Assembly (NCBI GenBank): GCA_947095585.1
Contig: OX352763.1
Location: 32,661,462 to 32,725,461 of the forward strand
Direction of reading: 5' to 3'
Source: Nephrocerus scutellatus
Lineage: Eukaryota > Arthropoda > Insecta > Diptera > Pipunculidae
DNA: 64,000 bases
Shown: positions 55,481 to 64,000 of the stretch, one piece after another
Layout: the number at the start of each line of letters is the position of its first letter
Numbering within the stretch: position 1 is the stretch's first letter
The notes under the pieces: generated by a model
What the model saw: only the letters and a program-made list of their open reading frames with translations
Databases searched by the model: none
Told to the model about the DNA's origin: nothing
Translations under genes and position numbers: made by a program

Positions 55481-56224
55481 ATATTTTATATATAAAGAAG
55501 AAGATAAGATAATCTTGTCCTACTTAATAAAAAATTAAGGGTCTATTTTCAGTTCTCATTTGCAAGGTATAAAATTGAGGAACCATCAATGACAATCTCT
55601 TTTCTGAGATTGATTTGTAACGATGAGGTAGTGCATGAAAGCGAATGATCGATCACAACATACTAAGTCAATTCCAAAAAGCTATGTCCCAAAGACATAA
55701 CATTGTGCCTGCATTGTATTCTGCTATCATAAAAAATAGTTGGTACAAATGGCTAACCGGATATTCCTCAACGATATTGATTATATGTGCCGTTCGTTTG
55801 CAACTGCCGATCGAATTGTTTCCGCTCTGTTTGCTTCTGAGCAGTTTATTAAATTATCAGGTACATTATAGCACAGTAGGTGATCGACACAGAAGAGCAA
55901 AAACGAGCTGCTTTTTTATAATCTCTAATAAATGATGGCTTGCGTTGCTTTCCATTGCCCATGGGCAATACTTACATACAAGACATGGCAATGCACAGTT
56001 GTCTTTAATTTTAATTAATTATTAATTTTTCTTTAAGTGCATGCATAAATAAATACATACGAAGATGGATTAAAAAAAAGTTCGCGGTCTTACAAAAAAA
56101 GAAAATGCTTTTATTTCTCAACATAAACATGTCTGAGATCAATGCACTGCATTTCATCTGGTCTCAAAAGTCAGTACACCGGTTACAAAAAAGTTTTCCT
56201 TAAGACCTTAAAAAAGTACGTTCT
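55481..56224. other. No recognisable gene
   Basis: AT-rich spacer. The plus frame at 55645-55935 lacks features. Confidence 0.35.
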
Positions 56225-57060
56225 ATGTTGATTCGATCTCTTTATTTGTTTCAACCCCGCGAATACTGTATTGACCTACTAAATCACGAGATTGATCGCC
56301 TAGTCAACCAAAACAGGCGAGCTAAATGGTTGGAGTACCTTCAGTCTTGTGACGGGGGCTCAAAAAAGCTTTGGTCCACCATCAAAGAGCTCTCCGACAC
56401 CACCAGACGTAGAGACCTAACAGCCATCTCCTTCAACAGCACACAACAAGACTGACCCAGGAAGCGTTCCTCAATGTTCTGTCGCACAGTTTATAGAATA
56501 CCCAACGCACTGTAACAAAAGCATGCGTGCTTTCAGAGGAAATTGCACAGCCTCGGCCACGACAACACCACACGTATTCTACTTACCTCCGAAGTCGAAT
56601 TAGCCATACGCAGTTAAGCCATTGGACCGGATGGAATCGCAACGATTATGCTCAAACATCTAGGCTCAACAGGTATCACTTATTACCTTACACAAATTTT
56701 CAACCTTTCACTTCAAACATTGGACATACATGGGAGGATGGGTAGAATTATTCCCCTACTCAAGCCCGGTAAACAGGCTGACCAAGAATCCTCGTATCGT
56801 TCAATTTCTCTTATGTCCCCAACAGCGAAAATACTCGAAGCTATACTACTTCCTCAGCTTCATTCCAAACTCCAGTTAGCCGAACACCAACACGGATTCT
56901 GCAAACAGCGCAGCGCAACCACAGCCCATCCGGAGATCTCAATACTCATCTCCTTCACCAACAGCGTCTCTGTGACCGCACTGTCCTTGTTGCACTGGAC
57001 CTATCCAAACCATTCGACACTGTTGACCTAGGCATCTTACTACAAGACATCCTAGAGTCA
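56225..57060 (+). pseudogene. Jockey/I-like LINE ORF2 fragment
   Basis: The plus strand reads DLLNHEIDRLVNQNRRAKWL, SKKLWSTIKELSD (linker), then MLKHLGSTGITYYLTQIFNL, GRIIPLLKPGKQADQESSYR, LMSPTAKILEAILLPQLHSK and LAEHQHGFCKQRSATTAHPE (first RT blocks). An indel just before GRIIPL and later frame changes break it, and it stops before the catalytic palm. Confidence 0.8.
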
Positions 57061-57079
57061 CAGCTCTCTAACAACACGA

Positions 57080-57700
57080 AACGATGGCTTCCCAAAGAAA
57101 GTCATTGTTGGTCATTATGTGGGTTACGAATCACAATGGGCCAGATCGGGCGAATTCGAGGCAAGAGTTATGGATTACATTCATGGGTGTGCATTTTCCA
57201 GATGAAACAAAACATTCCTCCTCAATATTCCTGGACGGTTTTTTCCTTAATTCCTCTCGAAGCTGACGCAAAAGATCGCAGTAGTAATAAGTTGATTTTT
57301 TGATCCTTGATAAGCTAAGATACCATTTGTGTCCCAAAAGACTTATGCCATTACCTTTATTGCCGATAGTTTAACTTTTGTTTTTTTCGGAGTTTCTTAT
57401 CCATAACTTCTTCAATCCTCTTTAAATCTTTTAATGGCTGATTTGACATTGAGTTAAAGTGATGATGATACATCTCATCTGTCGCAACAAATTTGGCCAA
57501 AAAAATCCTCTGGAACGGTTTGAAAAAACTGCTAACACTCGTGAGATAGCGCAGTCGATTGTAGTTTTATTCAACTGGAATCTATCTTGCAGAAAGCTTG
57601 GAGTACTCAAATTTGTTTTGAATAATGAGATGATGACAGTTTCGGCTTACTTTCTTATCTTCAATCTACGGCGTGATCAGATCACAATTTTTTTAATATT
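57080..57700 (-). pseudogene. mariner transposase relic
   Basis: The minus strand gives DEMYHHHFNSMSNQPLKD (about 57430-57490), then GTQMVS and STYYYCDLLRQLREELRKKP (about 57230-57290), VLFHLENAHP and NSPDLAHCD (about 57120-57190). Order and spacing are those of a mariner catalytic domain, with HLEN where HQDN is normal. Terminal repeats were not found. Heavily decayed. Confidence 0.6.
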
Positions 57701-58172
57701 TTCTTAACTTGTTTAGGTTAACGATCTTTCACTACGTGCGTTGCTTTCAGCGTTCTCTCGACCTGGCTACACACCTTTTAGCAGATGTTTTTGATGGAAT
57801 GAAGTTACCAACATATCTTAATGAATCTGCTGTGGAGCAAACTTTTTCAAAGCGGAACTTAATAAATGCTCGATTTAGCATCTTATAACAGCATCCAGTT
57901 TTTTAAAATTGCTGTCAACATTGCCTCACCCGAACTAAAAGCATCAATAGAATGAAACTTCGCATAGTCAGTTTTTGACTTTCTGAAAGTTAATGTGGAG
58001 AAGTACAAATTTTAAATAAAAACTATTTTTATGGCACGAATACTCCTCGATAATCCGAGTTCCCCTCTAGATAATATATTCTTCAACAATCTAGCTGAGA
58101 TTGCAAGTACATGACATCCAATTGAGCTTTTGATCAAATTTATTTAAAGGATTTTTGCAGCAGAATGTTATA
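57701..58172. other. No confident feature
   Basis: AT-rich. A minor frame near 57795-57890 (ESAVEQTFSKRNLINARF) is faintly like the C-terminal part of hAT transposases, too weak to call. Confidence 0.25.
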
Positions 58173-59479
58173 AAGGGTCCGCCATCTAAAGTGTTTTTTT
58201 TCAACTAGTGCTTATTTCGTGAATGGTAACACTTAGCTCATGTCTGATTTGACAGATAATTAGTTGTGTCCTTCCGCTGAACGAATATGGTTGTGTATAC
58301 GCTTGAACAACGCTGGGAAATATTGCGACATTACTTTGAAAATCATGGTAATGTTGCAGAATGTGTGAGAAAATTGCGTACGGATTTTGGAAGAAGAGAA
58401 GCACCGTCAGCTCCGTATGTTCGTTATCTTGTGAAAAAAGTGAAAGAAACTGGCATCCTCATCGATAAACCAAAGCGTGAAAAGCCAAAAACAGTGCATA
58501 CACCTGAGAATATTGATGCTGTGGCAGAAAGTGTGCGTGAAGCGCCATCAACATCAATTCACCGTCGTTCTCAACAATTGAACATTTCGGAGACATCATT
58601 GAGACGAATTTTGCATAAAGACCTTGGTATGACGCCATATAATGTCCAATTGGTTCAGGAGTTGAAGCCAACTGACCATCCAATGCGTTTTCGCTTCGCT
58701 GAGTGGGCCTGCGATCGACTTACAGAAGATGCCGATTTTGCCAAAAAAAATCATCTTTTCGGATGAGGCTCATTTTGATCTTGGCGGGTATGTAAACAAG
58801 CAAAATTGTCGCATTTGGGGCACAGAAAACCCGCACGCATACATTGCAAAGCCGGTACACCCAAAACGAGTCACTGTTTGGTGCGGATTTTGGTCCAGAG
58901 GCATAATTGGGCCATTTTTCTTCGAAAATGAGTAAGAAGTGGCCGTTTCAGTCAATGGCGATCGTTATCGGGCCATGTTGAACGCATTTTTGTTCACAAA
59001 AATTGAAGAGGAGGATATTGGCAACATTTGGTTTCAACAGGACGGCGCTACGTGCCACACAGCCGAAGCTACACTCGATGTTTTGCGCCCTGTTTTTGAA
59101 GATCGCATTATCAGCCGCAGAGCTGATGTCGTTTGGCCACCTCGGAGCTGCGATTTGACACCGTTGGACTATTATTTGTGGGGTGCCCTAAAAGATAAGT
59201 GTTACGCCGACAAGCCAGAGACAATTGACGCTTTAAAGGACAATATTCGTGAAGCCATTGGTGAAATACAGCTGCACACAATCGATAATGTGCTTAAAAA
59301 TTGGACCGATCGTGTAGGCTACTGCATGGCCAGCCGAGGCAGCCATTTGAATTCCATTCCTTCCTTCCATTGTTAACCGGAAGGATTGTACTTTCAAATA
59401 AAAAAAGAAATTTGAGAAAATATTCAGTTGTTTTTTTTTTATAGCATTTTCAAAAAAAAAAGTTATTTGGCGGACCCTT
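58173..59479 (+). mobile_element. Near-intact DD41D Tc1/mariner element
   Basis: Left terminus AAGGGTCCGCCATCTAAAGT; complement of the right end AAGGGTCCGCCAAATAACTT; TA at 58171 and 59480. 1307 bp. The best-preserved transposon in the window. Confidence 0.92.
58287..59376 (+). pseudogene. DD41D transposase with two lesions
   Basis: Starts MVVYTLEQRWEILRHYFENH with a homeodomain-like N-terminus, then SIHRRSQQLNISETSLRRIL. Catalytic motifs: IIFSDEAHFDLGGYVNKQNC (first Asp), IWFQQDGATCHTAEATLDVL (second Asp) and PPRSCDLTPLDYYLWGALKD (third Asp), with 41 residues between the second and third, the DD41D signature. Two lesions are visible: one extra base in the run of eight A at 58741-58748, and a TAA at 58933-58935. 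Total coding length, about 360 residues, is normal for the group. The few lesions suggest recent activity, but the copy itself is not functional. Confidence 0.9.
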
Positions 59480-59559
59480 TAGCAATAAACGGGCCATAAT
59501 TTGTTTTATTCTATTAAATGTCAATTGTAGTACAACGAAAATATTTCTCCTTCGAAACT

Positions 59560-60466
59560 AAGATCCACGCTTTAACAAGAGTTTGCATGTAGCGATTGGT
59601 ATAACTATGGAAACCTATTCAGCTAAGAAGGGTTGTGTAGTTCCTTGCGAGTTCATACAGCTACCCGGAATGTGTCTGTGCCCCGTCACCCAACACAGGT
59701 GGATAAGGGCTAGAACGGAATTTGTAGAGACTGATTCCAGGGATTTCAGTGCAGCTTGGCATCCGAGAATATACGGATATCCTTAGCGACTACGACGTTT
59801 CTATTCAGCCAAGACAAAAGGCTTCACTGATCGCCATAATTTCAGCCAGTGATTTAGAAGACGGAAAGAAAGGCTAAGATTAAGCTTTTTTGAGAAAACA
59901 CCTCCGCCGACCCCGTCATCAGTTTTTTACCCGTCTGTGTAAAAATGAATGTGTGCATCTTCCAAGTATGCATCGTTGTCTCAAAATAATCTGGATGGGA
60001 AGGTGACCTGGAAGTTTTTGTTGAAATGGAGTTGCGCAATGGTGTAGTCTATGTTCTCTGGGATCCTGACTAAATTCAGGATAGAGGAGTGACCGATTTC
60101 ATTTCTAGTCCAGTTGGAGAAAGCATTAAGGCGAATAGCCGAACTAGCAGCTACTTGCTTGCTGTAAATGTCGAGTGGTGTAAGGTCGAACAGAATGTCC
60201 AATGCGGCGAAGGGGGTTGTACGAAGTGCTCCGCTCATACATAGACTAGCTGATCTTTGGACTTATTTGTCAAGGTTTATTTTCTTATTTAAGGCAGTCC
60301 ATCATACAGTCACACCGTATAGAAGAGTAGGTCTTACCACCGCTATATATAACGGGTGTTTTTTTGGGAGGTTTGTTTTTCCGATAGATGTCGTTTTATT
60401 TTATGACAGTTGTTTTGACAGCTCAAAGTGGCATTTCTACTCAGTATTGTTTGGCAAATCATTATG

Positions 60467-60504
<38 letters not shown>

Positions 60505-60850
60505 ACATTTGTGAAAAATAGTCGTGGTAGCCATATGCCAGAAATTGTGTTTAAATGTTAAATGCCAAAAAATTATCTACCAAATAAAAAAAAATTTTGG
60601 TCATTTCATAATTTTATATGTATTTTATTCAAAAAAAAAATCGGCAACCTCTTAAAAAAACACCCGTTAGAAGCAGATTTACCGATACTTCGTTTGAAGT
60701 AGTCCACGAGCCATCTGCCTTTTTCAGGCAGCTCGGCATTATTGGATTGGTTGTGAGGATTTTTCTTAGCGTCTCCAAGAAGAGCGCTTGGCTGTCCTTA
60801 AAACTCTTTTATAGAGTTTGAGAGATTCCCATACAAAATGCACATTTTGA
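59560..60850 (-). pseudogene. RNase H LINE, minus strand, with RT mostly deleted
   Basis: From the right: KLYKRVLRTAKRSSWRR and LLTTNPIMPSCLKKADGSW (60670-60830, linker before the RT), a MITE, then VVRPTLLYGVTVWWTALNKK (about 60290-60345), MSGALRTTPFAALDILFDLT (60180-60240), HIHFYTDG and DDGVGGGVFSQ (RNase H start, about 59910), DIRIFSDAKLH (59770), and VTGHRHIPGSC (59670). The entire RT palm is absent between the two halves. Confidence 0.78.
60352..60667. mobile_element. 316-bp MITE with long terminal inverted repeats
   Basis: Left end ACGGGTGTTTTTTTGGGAGG; complement of the right end ACGGGTGTTTTTTTAAGAGG; TA at 60350-60351 and 60668-60669. It carries a run of about 37 A (60466-60502) and no coding frame. 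The TA target and the ACGGGTG tip place it with Tc1/mariner-type non-autonomous elements. Confidence 0.87.
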
Positions 60851-60877
60851 TGTTTTTGATTTACCGGCTTTTCCAAT

Positions 60878-61163
60878 AAAGCACAACACAAGTTTATTAA
60901 TTTACAAAACACAACTTTAATAAACAAACAATCAAAATAATACAAGTTCAAAATATATATTGGTGATAACTTTAAATGTACCTACACAAAACACTTATTA
61001 CAACAATATTTGTACTTCACTATTATTTCTGAAAGAAACGCCTCTAATTAAACTCAATGAAAAGCTTCTAGAAACTTCCAATCTTATAGACAGAAAATCC
61101 AAATAGTACCAGAAAATTGTGGCCTTATTCCCTTACCGCACAAACCGGTTTGACTACATTTGT
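60878..61163 (-). repeat. LTR-like dispersed repeat, copy 3
   Basis: The complement reads GTAGTCAAACCGGTTTGTGC, TTTTCTGGTACTATTTGG, ATAAGATTGGAAGTTTCTAG, AGTTATCACCAATATATATT and a TTATTAAAGTTGTGTTTTG end, in the same order as 39767-40207. Confidence 0.55.
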
Positions 61164-61440
61164 GACCAGTAGGTTAGGTTGGATTAGGTTGCGCTGGCAG
61201 CTAATGCTCACTTAGATCATTCGCGGTCCTTTGTGTTACCACAGGATGTTATACCTTTCCCCTTTTCAGAAGATCCATTCAGAGCTCTTAATGAATCGAT
61301 GTATATCTCGCACTTTGCCGTTTTCGAGTTCTAATAGGTTATTCATTAACCGCTTACCTAAGCGTTTGTGCCTTCTGTGCATTAGTGCCGGACATGAGCA
61401 AAGAAGATGTTCTATGCTCTCCTCATCCTTCTCGACCATG

Positions 61441-61766
61441 CAGCTTCTGCAGAAGTCATTATATTCGATACCCATCCTTCTCGCATGTTTCCCTGGAAGG
61501 CAGTGTCCTATCATTATCCCTACAACCGTTCTTAGTTCACGTCTTTGTATGGAAATAAGCGCAGTTGAGCGCTTTAAGTCCAGCTTCGGCCAGACCTGTC
61601 TTGCAGCTTCTGCAGAAGTCATTATATTCGATACCCATCCTTCTCGCATGTTTCCCTGGAAGGCAGTGTCCTATCATTATCCCTACAACCGTTCTTAGTT
61701 CACGTCTTTGTATGGAAATAAGCGCAGTTGAGCGCTTCAAGTCCAGCTTCGGCCAGACCTGTCTTG
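61441..61766. repeat. Tandem duplication, 163 bp twice, inside the LINE
   Basis: 61441-61603 and 61604-61766 both begin CAGCTTCTGCAGAAGTCATT and end CGGCCAGACCTGTCTT; only a single T/C difference (GCGCTTTAAG/GCGCTTCAAG) was noticed. Directly abutting, so a recent event in a decayed element. Confidence 0.92.
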
Positions 61767-61992
61767 AAATATTGCAAGTGTCGGTGTTTTCCCACCTTAC
61801 ATTTGTTATTGTTTCTGCCTCTTTTCGAAGCTCAAGTTTCAGTGTCGCGATAGAACTCCGTACCTCTGCCCTTTCCGGTAGCAGTTGGAGATTCGTACCA
61901 CGTCTAGCTAACTCGTCCGCCCTGCAGTTTCCACCAACATCTGTGTGGACCGGGACCCAAATGATCCATTTTTTTATAATGTACACACGCTG

Positions 61993-62930
61993 AAGGGGTT
62001 TGCACCCTTATAATGCTTACACAGCGTGAGCGGTAATAAATTAATGAGAGGAGAAGATGAGATGTCTATGCACGCGTGTTTTAAACGACTGCAGATCATA
62101 AAAATGCGGAAACACAGACTCAGGCAATTTATTTCACATAACTATCGTGTGGCTAAAGAAGGAATCTCTGAATTGGTTAGTACGTCCGAAGATAGGCTTA
62201 ATGGTGGACCCGTGAGCTCGAGTTGAGTCATATGAAAAGCTAAGAGTACTACCGTCAGCGAAAGAAAGGATTGGATTACAGGTGGTGGATAGGAGATCAT
62301 TAATGAAAATCAGAAAGAGTGTCGGAGATAAAACAGAGCCTTGAGGAACACCGGCGTTTATGCGGTGAACAGTGGATTTGAATCCGTTCAATACGACCTG
62401 GATTGAACGGTCAGAAAGGTAGTTACTAGTCCAATCGAGCAGGGTGTTATTAATTCCATAAGCATTCATTTTCGACAAAAGAGCTTGATGCCAGACTTTG
62501 TCAAATGCCTTGGAAATATCGAGTGCCACAACTTTGCTTTCACCAAATTTGTGAATAGACTGGTGCCACTTTTCAGTGAGATAAGCCATCAGGTCACCTG
62601 TAGAACGTTGCCTACGAAAAACATATTGCTGGTCACTAAGGATTTCACGAGATTCAAGTTATTGCATAAGCTTACGATAGATCAGGGTTTCTATGACCTT
62701 GGAGAGTATATATGTTAGCGCAATGGAGATGACGTTTCGCCTTTTTTAGAAACAGGCTGGATAAAGGCTGTTTTCCAATTCGTTGGGACGACTCCAGAAG
62801 AATAAGAAAAATGGAAAAGTCTGCGCAGTGGTAATGCCAACGTTGAAGAACACCTCTTCAAAACTATAGCGGGAATATAGTCTGGCCCAGCAGATTTATG
62901 AATATTGAGATCTTTTAATACTCTCTAGCC
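61993..62930 (-). pseudogene. Jockey-type LINE RT fragment nested in the RNase H LINE
   Basis: From the right, frames give traces of YPRSL and FRRQRST (62600-62640), then MAYLTEKWHQSIHKFGESKV, VALDISKAFDKVWHQALLSK, WTSNYLSDRSIQVVLNGFKS, INAGVPQGSVLSPTLFLIFI and SFADGSTLSFSYDS. The catalytic FADD is FADG. Same family as 9960-10978 (shared TEKW-QSIHKFGESK). 3' part truncated soon after the palm. Confidence 0.84.
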
Positions 62931-63347
62931 ACTTGACGAGTACCATAGAGGATTCAGCTCGCACGCAAATACAGGCAGGAACTGCTCACTCATCTTGTTA
63001 AGAGAGGAGTGACAGCTCAACGCCACCTTAGATTTCAGCGAGACCGCCTCCAACGATTTTATGGCCGCCTGACTGTCCACATAATTGATAATCTTCTTTG
63101 AACATAGTACATTATATGCTTCAGCCAACTCATAGCCTCTTCAATCGCTATCAACTCAGCCTGGTATATATAGACGGACAGAGATGCTTACTTTCAACTT
63201 GTCACAGAAGACTCCTGCTCCTACTTTACCGTCTAGCTTAGAGCCATCCGTGAAAAACTGTATTGTTTCATTATCGGTTACAGATCCAATCTTCCAGTGT
63301 TCACTGAAGGGTATTATTGTCCGAAAACCTTTTTGAAAGCAAAACAA

Positions 63348-64000
63348 ATAACGTACAGTACATAATGATTCTTACAGCCTAAAAGTATACTATACAAAAG
63401 CCCATAATTCTAATTCAGTGTCTATATTTAGTATGCAGTATGTACATTGCGATTCATCGTAGGATTCGAATTTCATTATCTGTGTTAGTAACTACTGTTC
63501 GTAACAATATATATCGATAGATCGAAAGATAGATAGATTTAATTTCTCACATACGTTCATACGTTCCATAAAAATTAAACTTCGGTAATACAAATAGTAA
63601 CTACTCGTGCCAGATTAATTTGTTTAATCGAAAATGTTAAAAAAAAATTCAAATATGTATATAAATATAATATAGTCGTACCTCCCTCCCACTACACAAT
63701 TAACAATTAATACTTCTGGACATCACATCAGGCGGAGACCGACGAACGCTCAGCATTTACTAATTCAGACAATAAATTACGTTTGGGTCAATTTGATCAA
63801 AACGAGCAATTTCTTTCGTTCAGCTTGTAATCTGATCGAGCGCAATAAAAGCGCATGTGCTACGGCGGCGGCGCGCGGCAAATTGCAACAAGCGTAGGAG
63901 TGAGCATGCGCCGCTCATGTGCTGCTGTAATCGAAAGAAAAATATCTGTGATTTTCTTCTTCTATCCTCTTATGGGAAAACTACATAGGTTCGTTGCAGG
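63348..64000. other. No recognisable gene
   Basis: AT-rich, with GATAGATCGAAAGATAGATAG near 63510-63536 and a short GC-rich CGGCGGCGGCGCGCGG at about 63863. Nothing assigned. Confidence 0.4.

Larger units (their letters stand above)
61180..63347 (-). pseudogene. RNase H LINE 3' half, split by another LINE
   Basis: From the right: FFTDGSKLDGKVGAGVFCDK (RNase H start, about 63230), ELAEAYNVLC and NYVDSQAAIKSLEAVSLKSK (about 63020-63120), MSEQF at 62990. After the intervening Jockey fragment come IIWVPVHTDVGGNCRADELA (about 61930) and RRGT, then GIEYNDFCRSCMVEKDEESI and HLLCSCPALMHRRHKRL (zinc knuckle, about 61390-61460), ending EWIF at 61266. Active-site residues TDGS and DSQAA are readable. 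It contains a 163-bp tandem duplication, so part of the C-terminus occurs twice. Confidence 0.83.

Noticed and set aside
57795..57900. hAT-like transposase end (AVEQTFSKRNL)
   Set aside because: Too short and too weak to support a family call.

Overview
The window looks like a gene-poor, AT-rich, transposon-dense stretch of an insect nuclear genome, most likely a higher (brachyceran) fly; a tephritid-type fruit fly is a guess, not shown. Supporting signs are short GT-AG introns of 62-81 bp, arthropod TCAGT initiators, and an insect-type repeat mix (Jockey, CR1 and RTE-like LINEs, RNase H-bearing LINEs, several mariner/Tc1 families and a tRNA-derived SINE). There are no prokaryotic operons, rRNA genes or stand-alone tRNA genes.

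The only convincing host genes are four tandem, same-strand paralogs of a classical short-chain dehydrogenase/reductase (SDR; insect farnesol dehydrogenase/DHRS11-like), starting at 20984, 29927, 36148 and 44107. All have three exons of 573, 138 and 42 nt, encode 250 residues, share intron positions, and carry a TCAGT initiator 55-61 nt before the ATG with a GATAAC site 61-119 nt upstream of that. They probably form a duplicated oxidoreductase cluster under a common regulator. They differ in informative ways: gene 1 has a long in-frame stop-free second intron, gene 3 has a changed cofactor loop, and gene 4 has changed core motifs.

Region by region. 1-18.4 kb: repeats (minisatellite, ~150-bp satellite, SINEs) and decayed LINEs. 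19-20.5 kb: an RNase H LINE with a perfect target-site duplication, just upstream of SDR gene 1. 23-29.3 kb: an RTE-like LINE ending in a (GAA)n tract, a ~115-bp repeat array and a minus-strand CR1-like LINE. 29.4 kb: a hairpin with 59-nt arms upstream of SDR gene 2. 31-35.3 kb: two maT-type (DD37D) mariner relics around LINE scraps. 35.6-38.1 kb: SDR gene 3 between two SINE copies. 39.8-43.2 kb: an LTR-like repeat, a DD41D Tc1/mariner copy, and a mariner carrying a piece of histone H1 gene with its 3' stem-loop. 44-45 kb: SDR gene 4. 45-64 kb: repeats and nested LINE, mariner and MITE insertions with no recognisable host gene.

The items most worth a second look are the histone H1 capture inside a mariner, the long hairpin, the readable intron of SDR gene 1, the shared promoter module of the SDR array, and the SINE family. 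All transposon coding regions seen here are broken; the DD41D element at 58.2-59.5 kb is the least damaged.
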